A stretch of DNA of 64,000 nt from Crossiella equi. Its GTDB lineage: Bacteria > Actinomycetota > Actinomycetes > Mycobacteriales > Pseudonocardiaceae. The stretch spans positions 3,891,786-3,955,785 of the forward strand of contig NZ_JAGIOO010000001.1 in assembly GCF_017876755.1 (NCBI RefSeq), written 5' to 3'. The position numbers and the translations under genes were made by a program. The stretch's first letter is position 1. Every line of letters starts with the position of its first letter. The notes below the pieces were generated by a model, which saw nothing but the letters and a program-made list of their open reading frames with translations, searched no databases and had not been told where the DNA came from. Positions 41,039-50,232 of this stretch are shown here, in pieces.

Positions 41039-41862
41039 CCCTGTTCGACCAGACCCAGACCGAGCCCGTCGCCCTGACGGCGCTGGAGTTCGACGTCCTC
41101 TGGCAGCACCTGGGCCTGGGCACCCCGCCCCTGGTGATCAAGGTCCCCTCCCCGGGCCGCACGCACACCGAACGCGCGGCCCTGGAACGCGAGGCCTGGG
41201 ACACCCTGGGCGCCAAGGGCCTGGGCCGCCCGGTGTCGGTGGACGAGCGCCTGGTGGCGATGCTCCGCCTGCTGGCCACCCCGACCCGCGAGGTCGACGC
41301 GCGCCTGTGGCTGGGCCGCAGCGTCCGGGTCCTGGCGGCGGCGCGGGAGGATGCGGACGAGGGCGTCCTGGCGGTCCTGGACGCGGGCACGCTGACCCTG
41401 AAAACCATCTCGGCGCTGAGCCTGGCGCGCGAGGCGGTCAATCTCCTGCACCCCCACCCGGCGGGCCCGGGCCGCTCGGTCACCCTGCCGAGCAAGCACC
41501 TGGACGAGGCGGCCCACGCCTCCCAGGGCGACCCGGCCCGCCTGGCCGAGGCCCTGGTGTCCAGGGATATCAGGCCGGATGACGCCCACGTGATCAAAGA
41601 GATGATCAAGGACGCCTCCCACCAGGGCCAGTTCGGCGCCGCGACCCGGGACCCGGCCTGGAGCCGCCGCCGCCGGGCCGACCGCGTGATCGGCTTCTTC
41701 GACACCCCGACGGGCCGCTACCTCCAGACCCGCCGCGACACCGAGGCGGGCGAGGCCTGGAGCACGGTCGCCCCGGTGGACAACCGCCGCCTGACCCAAC
41801 ACGTCGAGACCCTCCTGGCGGAGCTCCTGGAACCCGCCGAGCCCCCGTCCCGGGGCCGCTGA
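41035..41862 (+). CDS. ESX secretion-associated chaperone, EspG family
   Basis: This 275-residue cytosolic protein matches EspG: the N-terminal PVALTALEFDVLWQHLGLG, a central beta region, and the C-terminal GRYLQTRRDTEAGEAWSTVA with the family-typical ending. EspG binds the tip of its PE/PPE partner and delivers it to the type VII secretion machine. The GTG start overlaps the PPE-like gene stop (GTGA), so the two are coupled. No EccABCDE or mycosin gene is in the window, so the secretion machine must lie elsewhere. Confidence 0.88.
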   Translation: MTLFDQTQTEPVALTALEFDVLWQHLGLGTPPLVIKVPSPGRTHTERAALEREAWDTLGAKGLGRPVSVDERLVAMLRLLATPTREVDARLWLGRSVRVLAAAREDADEGVLAVLDAGTLTLKTISALSLAREAVNLLHPHPAGPGRSVTLPSKHLDEAAHASQGDPARLAEALVSRDIRPDDAHVIKEMIKDASHQGQFGAATRDPAWSRRRRADRVIGFFDTPTGRYLQTRRDTEAGEAWSTVAPVDNRRLTQHVETLLAELLEPAEPPSRGR

Positions 41863-41893
41863 GGAACCCGGGCGCTCCGCCTCCCCAACGCAA

Positions 41894-41932
41894 GCGACCC
41901 GGGCGCCGGCCAGTCGCCAGCGCCCGGGTCGC
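41894..41932. terminator. Hairpin terminator between espG and glpD
   Basis: GCGACCCGGGCGC (41894-41906) pairs perfectly with GCGCCCGGGTCGC (41920-41932) across a 13-base loop, between convergent genes. Confidence 0.65.
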
Positions 41933-41948
41933 GGGTGTTCGGGTGTGC

Positions 41949-43691
41949 CTAGCTGACCGGTTCGATGACCTCCGGCCGGGCCTCCGGCGCGGCGGAGCGC
42001 TTCGCGTCGGCCGCCTCGTCGTCGGGCTGGGTCTGGGAGTCGCGTTCGGCCTCGACGCGCGCGGTGTAGACCTCGACCTCCCGCGCGATCCGCGCGGCGT
42101 CCCAGCCGTGCACCGAGGCCATCAGCTTGGCCGCCGCCTCCGCCGACTCCACGCCCCGGTGGGGGTACTCGATGGAGATGCGGGTGCGGCGGGTCAGGGC
42201 GTCCTCCAGGTGGAGGGCGCCTTCCTCGGCGGCCGCGTAGACGATCTCGACCTGGAGGTAGTCCGGGGCGCCCGCCAGGGGGCGGAGGAGGTCCGGGTTG
42301 CCCTCGGCCGTGGCCAGGACCTGGTGGACCAGGCTGCCGTAGCGGTCCAGCAGGTGGCGGACGCGGTAGGGGTGCAGGCCGTGCCTGGCGCCCAGCTGGT
42401 CGGCCTGGTTGACCAGGGCGTGGTAGCCGTCGGCGCCCAGCAGCGGGACCTTGTCGGTGATGGAGGGCATGATGCGGCCCGGCAGGTCCGGGCTGGCCGC
42501 GTTGATCGCGTCGGCCGCCATCACCCGGTAGGTGGTGTACTTGCCGCCCGCGATCGCCACCAGCCCCGGGGCCACCCTGGCCACCGCGTGCTCGCGCGAG
42601 AGCTTCGAGGTGTCCTCGCTCTCACCGGAGAGCAGGGGGCGCAGGCCCGCGTACACGCCCTCGATGTCGTCGTGGGTCAGCGGCGTGGCCAGGACCTTGT
42701 TGACGTGCGTGAGGATGTAGTCGATGTCCTTCTTGGTGGCCGCCGGGTGTGCCAGGTCGAGGTTCCAGTCCGTGTCGGTGGTGCCCACGATCCAGTGGTT
42801 GCGCCACGGGATGACGAACAGCACGGACTTCTCGGTGCGCAGGATCATGCCGCTCTCCGACACGATCCGGTCGCGCGGCACCACGATGTGCACGCCCTTG
42901 CTGGCCCGCACGCGGAAGCGGCCGCGGGTACCGGCCAGGCGCTGGATCTCGTCGGTCCACACGCCGGTGCAGTTGATCACCGCGTGCGCCTTGACCTCGA
43001 TCTCCTCGCCGGTCTCCACGTCGCGCACGTGCACCCCCGCGACCCGGTCGGCCTCCCGGAGCATGCCGGTGACCTGGGTGGAGGTGCGCACCACGGCGCC
43101 GTAGTGGGCGGCGGTGCGGGCCACGGTCATGGTGTGGCGGGCGTCGTCGGCCTGCGCGTCGAAGTAGCGGATGCCGCCGATGAGCGCGCTGCGCTTGAGC
43201 GCGGGCACCATGCGCAGGGCACCCGCCCGGGTGAGGTGCTTCTGCCCGGGCACGGACTTCGAGCCGCCCATGGTGTCGTACAGGAACAGGCCCGCCGCGG
43301 TGTACGGCCGCTCCCACAGGCGTTTGGTCAGCGGGTAGAGGAAGCTCACCGGCTTCACCAGGTGGGGTGCCAGGCGGGTGATCATGAGCTCCCGCTCGCG
43401 CAGCGCCTCGCGCACCAGGCTGAACTCCAGCTGCTCCAGGTAGCGCAGGCCGCCGTGGAAGAGCTTGCTGGACCGGCTGGACGTGCCGGAGGCGAGGTCA
43501 CGGGCCTCGACCAGCGCCACGCGCAGGCCGCGGGTGGCCGCGTCGAGCGCCGCGCCCGCGCCGGTCACGCCACCGCCGATGATCACCACGTCGAAGTGCT
43601 CGGAACCGAGGCGACGCCAGGCTTCCTTGCGTTCCTCGGGCCCCAGCCGACCGGGGACGATCTCCGGGGTGCTCTCCTTGGCCTTCGCCAC
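41949..43691 (-). CDS. glpD: Glycerol-3-phosphate dehydrogenase, FAD-dependent
   Basis: This 580-residue enzyme oxidises glycerol-3-phosphate to dihydroxyacetone phosphate at the membrane, feeding electrons to quinone. It has an N-terminal FAD motif (DVVIIGGGVTGAGAALDAAT), the GTSSRSSKLFHGGLRYLE signature, and the C-terminal GlpD domain. GTG 43691 has GAGGAGG about 10 bases upstream. It is divergent from glpF-glpK, which supply its substrate, with an operator-like palindrome between. The last 40 residues are a charged extension. It is followed in the conserved order, after the sortase insertion, by lpdA, as in mycobacteria. Confidence 0.93.
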   Translation of the reverse strand: MAKAKESTPEIVPGRLGPEERKEAWRRLGSEHFDVVIIGGGVTGAGAALDAATRGLRVALVEARDLASGTSSRSSKLFHGGLRYLEQLEFSLVREALRERELMITRLAPHLVKPVSFLYPLTKRLWERPYTAAGLFLYDTMGGSKSVPGQKHLTRAGALRMVPALKRSALIGGIRYFDAQADDARHTMTVARTAAHYGAVVRTSTQVTGMLREADRVAGVHVRDVETGEEIEVKAHAVINCTGVWTDEIQRLAGTRGRFRVRASKGVHIVVPRDRIVSESGMILRTEKSVLFVIPWRNHWIVGTTDTDWNLDLAHPAATKKDIDYILTHVNKVLATPLTHDDIEGVYAGLRPLLSGESEDTSKLSREHAVARVAPGLVAIAGGKYTTYRVMAADAINAASPDLPGRIMPSITDKVPLLGADGYHALVNQADQLGARHGLHPYRVRHLLDRYGSLVHQVLATAEGNPDLLRPLAGAPDYLQVEIVYAAAEEGALHLEDALTRRTRISIEYPHRGVESAEAAAKLMASVHGWDAARIAREVEVYTARVEAERDSQTQPDDEAADAKRSAAPEARPEVIEPVS

Positions 43692-43772
43692 TGACGCTCG
43701 CCTCCTCTTTGAGCTCGGACGCGGCCCTCACGCTACCTGGCCCGGCTACTCAACGTGCACTGACAGCAATAA

Positions 43773-43790
43773 CGAAACTGTCCCGTTTCG
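43773..43790. promoter_or_regulatory. Candidate glycerol-regulon operator
   Basis: CGAAAC-TGTCCC-GTTTCG is a perfect 6-bp inverted repeat in the glpD/glpF divergent region, just before a TACCGT -10 box (43796-43801) oriented toward glpF. An IclR-type GylR controls glycerol genes in Streptomyces; whether it binds here is untested. Confidence 0.5.
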
Positions 43791-43871
43791 AATACTACCG
43801 TAGACACGTGCTCGACCTGGGACTACGTTCCCCAGCTCAGACGCAATGAAGCGGACTGAGGGAGGACGCGG

Positions 43872-44612
43872 ATGTCCGGCGGAGAAATCTTCGTCTGGGA
43901 GCTGGTCGGCACAGCCGTCCTGATTCTGCTCGGTGCCGGTGTGGTCGCCAACACCGTGCTGAAGAACTCACTGGGGAACAACGGCGGCTGGCTGCTGGTC
44001 AACTTCGGCTGGGGTTTCGCGGTGTTCGCGGGCGCCAGCATCGCCGCCCCCAGCGGCGCCCACCTCAACCCGGCGGTGACGCTGGGCCTGGCCACCGCGG
44101 GCAAGCTCGACTGGGGGCTCGTCCCGTTCTACTTCTCCGCGCAGCTGCTCGGCGCCTTCCTCGGCGCCGTGCTGTGCTGGCTGGCGTACAAGCTCCAGTT
44201 CGACACCCACGACGACCCGGCGGGCACGCTCGGCATCTTCTCCACCGGGCCCACCGTGGACAACAAGCTCTGGAACACCGTCACCGAGGTGATCGGCACG
44301 TTCGTGCTGGTGCTGTGGATCCTGCTCAGCCCGAGCGCGCAGGCCCCGGTGGACGGCGCGGTGCCGCAGTTCGGCAACTCCGCGCTCGGCTACGCCGCGG
44401 TGATGTTCGTCGTGGTCGGCATCGGCGCCTCGCTCGGCGGGCCCACCGGCTACGCCATCAACCCGGCCCGCGACCTCGGCCCGCGCATCGCCTACGCGGT
44501 GCTGCCGATCAAGGGCAAGGGCGGCGCGAACTGGGGTTACTCCTGGGTTCCCGTCGTCGGCCCGTTCCTCGGCGCCGTGCTCGCCGGTCTGCTGTCCCTG
44601 GCACTCGTCTGA
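43872..44612 (+). CDS. glpF: Glycerol facilitator (aquaglyceroporin)
   Basis: This 246-residue MIP channel has six membrane helices and two NPA boxes, HLNPAVTLGLA and INPARDLGPR; the Asp after the second NPAR is typical of glycerol-conducting members. It admits glycerol by diffusion for phosphorylation by GlpK, encoded 54 bases downstream. ATG 43872 follows GGGAGGACG. Confidence 0.92.
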   Translation: MSGGEIFVWELVGTAVLILLGAGVVANTVLKNSLGNNGGWLLVNFGWGFAVFAGASIAAPSGAHLNPAVTLGLATAGKLDWGLVPFYFSAQLLGAFLGAVLCWLAYKLQFDTHDDPAGTLGIFSTGPTVDNKLWNTVTEVIGTFVLVLWILLSPSAQAPVDGAVPQFGNSALGYAAVMFVVVGIGASLGGPTGYAINPARDLGPRIAYAVLPIKGKGGANWGYSWVPVVGPFLGAVLAGLLSLALV

Positions 44613-44666
44613 CCCCCAGCCGACCTCGTCCCACAGCCGACACGAAAGGCAATGAGGCAACCCATC

Positions 44667-46190
44667 ATGTCCGCTGAAGCGCGTTACGTGGCCGCGATCG
44701 ACCAGGGCACGACCTCCACCCGCTGCATGGTCTTCGACCACTCCGGCCGGGTGGTCTCGGTCGACCAGACCGAGCACGAGCAGATCTTCCCGAAGGCGGG
44801 CTGGGTCGAGCACAACGCCGAGGAGATCTGGCAGAACACCCGCAAGGTGTGCGCCGGGGCGCTGGCCAAGGCCGACCTGCAGAACAGCGACATCGCCGCG
44901 GTCGGCATCACCAACCAGCGCGAGACCGCGGTGGTGTGGGAGAAGAGCACCGGCAAGCCCGTCTACAACGCGATCGTGTGGCAGGACACCCGCACCGACG
45001 CGATCTGCGACTCCCTCGCCGCCCTGGGCGGCGGCCAGGAGCGCTACCGCTCCCGCACCGGCCTGCCGCTGGCCACCTACTTCTCCGGCCCCAAGGTCCG
45101 CTGGATCCTGGACAACGTCGAGGGCGCCCGGGAGAAGGCCGAGGCGGGCGAGCTGCTGTTCGGCAACATGGACACCTGGGTGCTGTGGAACATGACCGGC
45201 GGCCCGGACGGCGGTCTGCACTACACCGACCCGACCAACGCCTCCCGCACGCTGCTGATGGACCTGGACACCCTGGACTGGGACACAGACATCTGCGCCG
45301 AGATGAAGATCCCGGTGTCGATGCTGCCGGAGATCCGGTCCTCCTCCGAGGAGTACGGCAAGGTCCGCGAACGCGGGGTGCTGGCGGGCGTGCCGATCGC
45401 GGGCATCCTCGGCGACCAGCAGGCGGCTACGTTCGGCCAGGCCTGCCTGTCCCCCGGTGAGGCCAAGAACACCTACGGCACCGGCAACTTCGTGCTGCTC
45501 AACACCGGTACGGAGAAGGTGATGAGCGAGAACGGCCTGCTCACCACGGTCTGCTACAAGATCGGCGAGAACGCCCCGGTGTACGCGCTGGAGGGCTCGA
45601 TCGCGGTCACCGGCTCGCTGGTGCAGTGGCTGCGCGACAACCTCGGCCTGATCACCGCCGCGCCGGAGATCGAGACGCTGGCCAAGGGCGTGGCGGACAA
45701 CGGCGGCGCGTACTTCGTGCCCGCCTTCTCCGGTCTGTTCGCCCCGTACTGGCGCGGCGACGCGCGCGGCGCGATCGTCGGCCTGACCCGGTTCGTGAAC
45801 AAGGGCCACCTGGCCCGGGCGGCGCTGGAGGCCACCGCGTTCCAGACCCGCGAGGTCATCGACGCCATGAACGCCGACTCGGGTGTGCCGCTGACCTCGC
45901 TGAAGGTCGACGGCGGCATGGTGGTCAACGAGCTGCTCATGCAGTTCCAGGCCGACATCCTCGGTGTGCCGGTGATCCGCCCGGTGGTCGCCGAGACCAC
46001 CGCGCTGGGTGCCGCCTACGCCGCGGGCCTGGCGGTCGGGTTCTGGGCGGGTGAGGACGACATCCGCGCGAACTGGGCGCAGGACAAGCAGTGGGACCCC
46101 GCGATGGAGGAGGACCTGCGCGAGAAGCAGTACCGCAGCTGGAAGAAGGCTGTCACCAAGACCTTCGACTGGGTCGACGCGGACAGCTGA
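44667..46190 (+). CDS. glpK: Glycerol kinase
   Basis: This 507-residue FGGY kinase phosphorylates glycerol with ATP. Visible motifs are [16 protein letters not shown] (phosphate loop), [18 protein letters not shown] and the FGGY signature region [16 protein letters not shown]. The start is taken at ATG 44667 ([14 protein letters not shown]) by family length; an in-frame ATG 15 bases earlier has AAAGG close to it and is possible. It is cotranscribed with glpF and ends at a strong hairpin. Confidence 0.94.
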   Translation: MSAEARYVAAIDQGTTSTRCMVFDHSGRVVSVDQTEHEQIFPKAGWVEHNAEEIWQNTRKVCAGALAKADLQNSDIAAVGITNQRETAVVWEKSTGKPVYNAIVWQDTRTDAICDSLAALGGGQERYRSRTGLPLATYFSGPKVRWILDNVEGAREKAEAGELLFGNMDTWVLWNMTGGPDGGLHYTDPTNASRTLLMDLDTLDWDTDICAEMKIPVSMLPEIRSSSEEYGKVRERGVLAGVPIAGILGDQQAATFGQACLSPGEAKNTYGTGNFVLLNTGTEKVMSENGLLTTVCYKIGENAPVYALEGSIAVTGSLVQWLRDNLGLITAAPEIETLAKGVADNGGAYFVPAFSGLFAPYWRGDARGAIVGLTRFVNKGHLARAALEATAFQTREVIDAMNADSGVPLTSLKVDGGMVVNELLMQFQADILGVPVIRPVVAETTALGAAYAAGLAVGFWAGEDDIRANWAQDKQWDPAMEEDLREKQYRSWKKAVTKTFDWVDADS

Positions 46191-46199
46191 GCGAGCACG

Positions 46200-46242
46200 A
46201 CGAGAAGCGGGGCGCACCGGTCTGGTGCGCCCCGCTTCTCGT
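46200..46242. terminator. Strong 19-bp hairpin terminator after glpK
   Basis: A perfect 19-bp stem (46200-46218 with 46224-46242, arms beginning ACGAGAAGCGGGGC and ending CTTCTCGT) closes a 5-base loop. It lies between convergent glpK and the sortase gene. Confidence 0.8.
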
Positions 46243-46244
46243 TG

Positions 46245-46880
46245 TCACGCCACGAGGCTGGCGAAGACGATCGTGTTGTCCCGGTAGGACCCGGCGGACT
46301 TGTCGAAGCTGCCGCCGCAGGTGATCAGCCGCAGCTCCGGGCCGTCGGTCTGGCCGTAGACGTCGTCGGTCGGGAAGTCCGTCTTGGGCACCCGCTCCGA
46401 CTTGGTCACCACGAACTTCGCGGTGCTGCCGTCGGCCCGCTTGACCAGGACCTCGTCCCCGGGCACGAGCTCCTTGAGCTTGAAGAAGATGCCCGGCTTC
46501 TTCGCCCCGTCCACGTGGCCGAGGAGCACCGCCGGACCCTTCTCGCCCGGTGTGGGGCCCTTCGAGTACCACCCGGCCTGCATGGGCTGGCTCACCGGCG
46601 GCACCTGCACGGTGCCGTCCTTGTTGAGCCCGAGCTTGGTCAGCGAGGACTTGGCCCCGATCTTGGGGATCTCGACGCTGACCGGGTCGGACTTGCGCAT
46701 CGGCTTGGCGGTGGCGGACGGTGTGCCGCCAGCGGGCGCGGAGGCCTCCGCGAACACCTGGCCCAGCAGGTCCCGTGCCCCGCCGCTGAGCAGGACCGCC
46801 CCGGTGGCGAGCAGGAGCACGGACACGATCGCCGCGACGACACGCCCGCCGCCCCGCCGCTCAGCCCTGGGCGGACGCAC
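46245..46880 (-). CDS. Class F sortase
   Basis: This 211-residue protein has an N-terminal membrane anchor (VVAAIVSVLLLATGAVLLSG) and a sortase domain with catalytic His in LLGHVDGAK, Cys in RLITCGGSFD and the following Arg/Asn segment SYRDNTIVF. Sortases cut a sorting motif in exported proteins and link them to the cell wall. The GTG at 46880 overlaps the substrate-like gene by 20 bases. The overlap implies that the 206-residue protein encoded just upstream, with its APETGGGG motif, is its substrate. A second very similar pair lies next to it. Confidence 0.9.
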   Translation of the reverse strand: MRPPRAERRGGGRVVAAIVSVLLLATGAVLLSGGARDLLGQVFAEASAPAGGTPSATAKPMRKSDPVSVEIPKIGAKSSLTKLGLNKDGTVQVPPVSQPMQAGWYSKGPTPGEKGPAVLLGHVDGAKKPGIFFKLKELVPGDEVLVKRADGSTAKFVVTKSERVPKTDFPTDDVYGQTDGPELRLITCGGSFDKSAGSYRDNTIVFASLVA

Positions 46881-47481
46881 GACGCCGCCGCAGCGCCCAC
46901 ACGCCGAAGCCCGCACCGGCGGCCAGCGCGGCCGCGCCACCGGCGATGGCCAGGCCGTTGCCACCGTCGGCGGTGCCGCCGCCACCGGTCTCCGGGGCGC
47001 CCTTCGGGGTCACCTTGGAGGTGCTGGTGGCCGTGCTGGTGGTCGGCTTGGGCCGGGTCGAGCTGGCGGGCACGGGCTTGGACGTGGTGGGGCGCGCCTC
47101 GGTGGTGGTCGGCTTGGTGGGCTCGGTGGTGCCGGTGGCGGCGGAGACCGAGAGGTTCGCGGTGCCGGAGTCGGCGCCGCAGGCGTAGCTGACCACGTAC
47201 AGGCCGACCTTCGCGTCCTTCTTCACCACGGCCGCCCACTTGGCGATGTGGGTGTTGCCGTCGTAGCTGACGCGCTTGACGCCCTCCAGCACCTCCGAAC
47301 TCGGCTCGCGGTGGTTGCCGTTGAGCGGGCACTCGGTGGTGATCTCCACCCGGGCGCCCGGCTTCAGGTCGGCCTGGCTGACGCTGATCGGCGCGGCGGC
47401 CGCGAGCGCGATCGGCGCGGCGATCAGCACGCCGGTCGCACCCAGAGCGGAACCGGCGGCGAGAATGCGACCAATACCCAT
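46861..47481 (-). CDS. Exported cell-surface protein with sortase-type C-terminal signal
   Basis: This 206-residue protein has a signal peptide (MGIGRILAAGSALGATGVLI), one beta-rich domain of about 100 residues with two Cys (TTECPLNG, SYACGAD), a Thr/Pro/Ser linker, and a C-terminal APETGGGG motif followed by a hydrophobic helix (LAIAGGAAALAAGAGFGVWA) and RRRR. This is the layout of an LPxTG-type anchored protein with a variant motif. The sortase gene overlaps its 3' end. The function of the exposed domain is unknown. Confidence 0.8.
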   Translation of the reverse strand: MGIGRILAAGSALGATGVLIAAPIALAAAAPISVSQADLKPGARVEITTECPLNGNHREPSSEVLEGVKRVSYDGNTHIAKWAAVVKKDAKVGLYVVSYACGADSGTANLSVSAATGTTEPTKPTTTEARPTTSKPVPASSTRPKPTTSTATSTSKVTPKGAPETGGGGTADGGNGLAIAGGAAALAAGAGFGVWALRRRRASAQG

Positions 47482-47648
47482 TTCCTGTTACCTCATTCCC
47501 CGACTCTCAAGATCGGCAGTTTTCCTGCTCGCATCCTGAAGACGCCGGGTTCCGACCCGAGGTTGCCCGCATCGACGCTGGTCAGCGAGGTATGGCCACT
47601 TGGCCATTCTTCGAGCCGCCAGGCAACCTCGGCGATTCCGGCGCGTCC

Positions 47649-48260
47649 TTACGCGCCCGAACCCGCCAGAGTCGCATAAACGATCACGTTGTCCTGGTAA
47701 CTCCGGGCACCCCGGTCGAAAATGCCGCCACAGGTGATCAGGCGTATTTCCGGACGGTCCGTGTCACCGTAGACACGGTCGGTGGGGAAGTCCTTCTTGG
47801 CCACCTGCTGGGTCTCGTGCACGACGAAGCGGGCGGTCCTCCCGTCCTCGCGGTCGACGAGGACCTCGTCGCCGACCTCGACCTGGCGCAGCTTGTGGAA
47901 GATGCCCGCCTTGCCGCCGCCGTCCACGTGGCCGAGCACGACGGCCGGGCCTTTCTCCCCCGGGCTGGGCGCGCCGGTGAACCACCCGGCCTGCATGGGC
48001 TGGGTCACCGGGGGCACCTGCACGGTCTGGTCCTGGTTCAGGCCCAGCGGCACCAGGCTGGAGTCCGCGCCGATCTTCGGCACCCGCACCCGGGTGGGGG
48101 TGGACTTCGGCAGGGCGGCCACCTCGGCCGGTGGTGCCTCGGCGGTGGTGCTGGTGGCCGATGCGGTCAGTGGTTCGGGCACGGGGCCCGGCCCGCTGCC
48201 GCACGCGCCCGTCCCCAGCAGCACGGCCAGCAGCAGACCGGCCACACCGGCTCGCCTCAC
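47649..48260 (-). CDS. Class F sortase, second copy, lipoprotein-like
   Basis: This 203-residue paralogue of the neighbouring sortase has VLGHVDGGGK (catalytic His), RLITCGGIFD (catalytic Cys) and SYQDNVIVYA. Its N-terminus is a lipoprotein signal (LLLAVLLGTGACGSG) rather than a plain anchor. The GTG at 48260 overlaps the stop of the frameshifted exported-protein gene (GTGA). The pair duplicates the layout of 46245-47481. Confidence 0.9.
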   Translation of the reverse strand: MRRAGVAGLLLAVLLGTGACGSGPGPVPEPLTASATSTTAEAPPAEVAALPKSTPTRVRVPKIGADSSLVPLGLNQDQTVQVPPVTQPMQAGWFTGAPSPGEKGPAVVLGHVDGGGKAGIFHKLRQVEVGDEVLVDREDGRTARFVVHETQQVAKKDFPTDRVYGDTDRPEIRLITCGGIFDRGARSYQDNVIVYATLAGSGA

Positions 48261-48701
48261 GGCAGCTCACCTCCACCTGTCTCCACGCCGCCCAGCGGCT
48301 TCACCGGCACCTGTCCCGGCCCCTGCGCCGGACCGGGGGCGGGCCGGGGCGGCGGGGGGCCGGTCACGGTGAGCCAGGCGCTCTTCCTGCCCGGCCCGCA
48401 CACCACCGTGACCGGGTAGCGACCCGCCCTGGTGCCCGCGCGGACCCTGGCGGAGAACACCGACAGGTACGGGCCCCGCTCCTTCACGACCACCTCGGCC
48501 AGCACCGGCGACTCCGGTTCGGTGATCGGCCTGCTGACCTTGTAGCAGTTGCGTTCCAGCGTGACGGTCTGGCCGGGCTTCGCGGTGTCCGGGCGCACGG
48601 ACAGCCGCGCGCCCGGGAAGCCCTCCGGCGGCTGGTGCGGTCCCCACCGCGCCCGCCGCCACCCCCGCGGTGATCAACCCCAGCACTCGCGCGCGTCGCA
48701 T
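48257..48701 (-). pseudogene. Exported protein paired with the second sortase, disrupted by a one-base frameshift
   Basis: ATG 48701 begins a good signal peptide (MRRARVLGLITAGVAAGAVG). The mature domain, homologous in layout to the protein at 46861-47481 (RPDTAKPGQTVTLERNCYKV, then VVVKERGPYLSVFSARVRAG), is in a different frame. Removing one G from the GGGG run (minus strand, 48645-48642) joins them into one protein of about 147 residues. In the mature frame no start codon precedes GTG 48598, so without the fix the product lacks a signal. The end (KPLGGVETGGGELP) has a PETG-like motif but no hydrophobic anchor. It may be a pseudogene, a sequencing error, or phase variation. Confidence 0.65.
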
Positions 48702-48781
48702 GATGGGCCTCCCTGCATCAGCGAGTGATGCCAGAGACACGCACGAGCGCCGGGGCCGGTTGCCTCGGCCGCCGGGACGGC

Positions 48782-50185
48782 TCAGTCGAGGTCGTCGTGG
48801 CGCATGAGCTTGCGCCCGGCCTCGGTGATCGACCCGGACAGCGACGGGTAGACCGAGAACGTGTAGGCCAGGTGCTCGACGGTGAGCTGGTTCTGCACGG
48901 CCAGCGCGATCGGGGTGATCAGCTCGGAGGCGACCGGGGCCACCACCACGCCGCCGATGACCACGCCGGTGGCCGGGCGGCAGAACAGCTTCACGAAACC
49001 GCGGCGCAGGCCCTCCATCTTGGCGCGGGCGTTGGTGGCCAGCGGCAGCATGATCGTGCGCGCCGGGACCTCGCCCGCGTCGATGGCGGCCTGGCTGATG
49101 CCGACCGTGGCGATCTCGGGGTGGGTGAACACGTTGGCCGCGACGGTCTTGAGCTTGATCGGCTGGACGCCCTGGCCGAGCGCGTGCCACATGGCGATGC
49201 GGCCCTGCATGGCGGCCACCGAGGCGAGCATGAGCAGGCCGGTGCAGTCGCCCGCGGCGTAGATGCCGGGCACGGTGGTGCGGGAGACGCGGTCGACCGG
49301 CACGAACCCGCCGGGACCCGCCTCGATCCCGACCTTGTCCAGGCCGATGTCGGCGGTGTTCGGGATGGAGCCGACGGTCATCAGCGCGTGGCTGCCCTCG
49401 ACGGTGCGGCCGTCGGCGAGGAAGACCTTGACGCCGTTGGCGGTGCGCTCGACCTTGTCGGCGCGGGCGTGCTTGAACAGGGCGGTGCCGCGCTCGGTGA
49501 ACACGTCCTCCAGCACGGCGGCCGCGTCGGCGTCCTCGTGCGGCAGGATGCGGTCGCGGCTGGACACCACGGTGACCTTGACGCCCATCTCGGTGTAGGC
49601 GGAGGCGAACTCGGCGCCGGTGACACCGGAGCCGATGACCACCAGGTGCTCGGGCAGCTCGGGCAGGTCGTAGATCTGGCGCCAGGTGAGGATGCGCTCG
49701 CCGTCGGGCTGGGCGCCGGGCAGGACGCGCGGGTTGGCGCCGGTGGCGATGAGCACCACGTCGGCGGGCAGGTGGTCCTCGGTGCCGTCGGCCAGGCGCA
49801 CGGCGACCTGGTGCTGGGCCAGGCCGGGCGCGTGGTCGCTGAGGCGGGCGTGGCCGTTGACGATGCGCACGCCCTCGCGCTGCACGCGGGCGCGGATGTC
49901 GGCGGACTGGGCCAGGGCCAGGCCCTTGACGCGGCCGTGCACGACGGGCAGCTCGATGCCGGTGGGCGAGTCGCCGGTGCTGATGCCCAGCTCGGGGGCG
50001 TTGCGGAAGGCGGAGCGGGCACCGGCGGAGGCGATGAAGGTCTTGGAGGGCACACAGTCGTAGAGCACGCAGGCGCCGCCCATGCCGTCGCTCTCCACCA
50101 GGGTCACATCCGCCCCGTGCTGGGCGCCGACCAGCGCTGCCTCATACCCGGCCGGCCCGCCGCCCATGATCACGATGCGGGTCAC
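48782..50185 (-). CDS. lpdA: NAD(P)H-quinone dehydrogenase, LpdA-like flavoprotein disulfide reductase
   Basis: This 467-residue protein has the FAD motif (RIVIMGGGPAGYEAALVGAQ), a redox disulfide in GGACVLYDCVPSK, the NAD(P) motif (LVVIGSGVTGAEFASAY) and a C-terminal dimer domain (VFTHPEIATVGIS). The C-terminal His-Glu pair of true lipoamide dehydrogenases is not evident, which fits the mycobacterial LpdA (Rv3303c) quinone reductase. LpdA lies next to glpD2 in mycobacteria, as here. A long hairpin element occupies its upstream region. Confidence 0.88.
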   Translation of the reverse strand: MTRIVIMGGGPAGYEAALVGAQHGADVTLVESDGMGGACVLYDCVPSKTFIASAGARSAFRNAPELGISTGDSPTGIELPVVHGRVKGLALAQSADIRARVQREGVRIVNGHARLSDHAPGLAQHQVAVRLADGTEDHLPADVVLIATGANPRVLPGAQPDGERILTWRQIYDLPELPEHLVVIGSGVTGAEFASAYTEMGVKVTVVSSRDRILPHEDADAAAVLEDVFTERGTALFKHARADKVERTANGVKVFLADGRTVEGSHALMTVGSIPNTADIGLDKVGIEAGPGGFVPVDRVSRTTVPGIYAAGDCTGLLMLASVAAMQGRIAMWHALGQGVQPIKLKTVAANVFTHPEIATVGISQAAIDAGEVPARTIMLPLATNARAKMEGLRRGFVKLFCRPATGVVIGGVVVAPVASELITPIALAVQNQLTVEHLAYTFSVYPSLSGSITEAGRKLMRHDDLD

Positions 50186-50232
50186 GGAGTCCTCCTGTGG
50201 TGGTTCGGAGCTCGTTCAGGTGTCAGCGGGAC

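Noticed and set aside
44652..44666. A glpK start at ATG 44652
   Set aside because: It is possible, with AAAGG nearby, but the family normally begins close to [14 protein letters not shown], so ATG 44667 was preferred.
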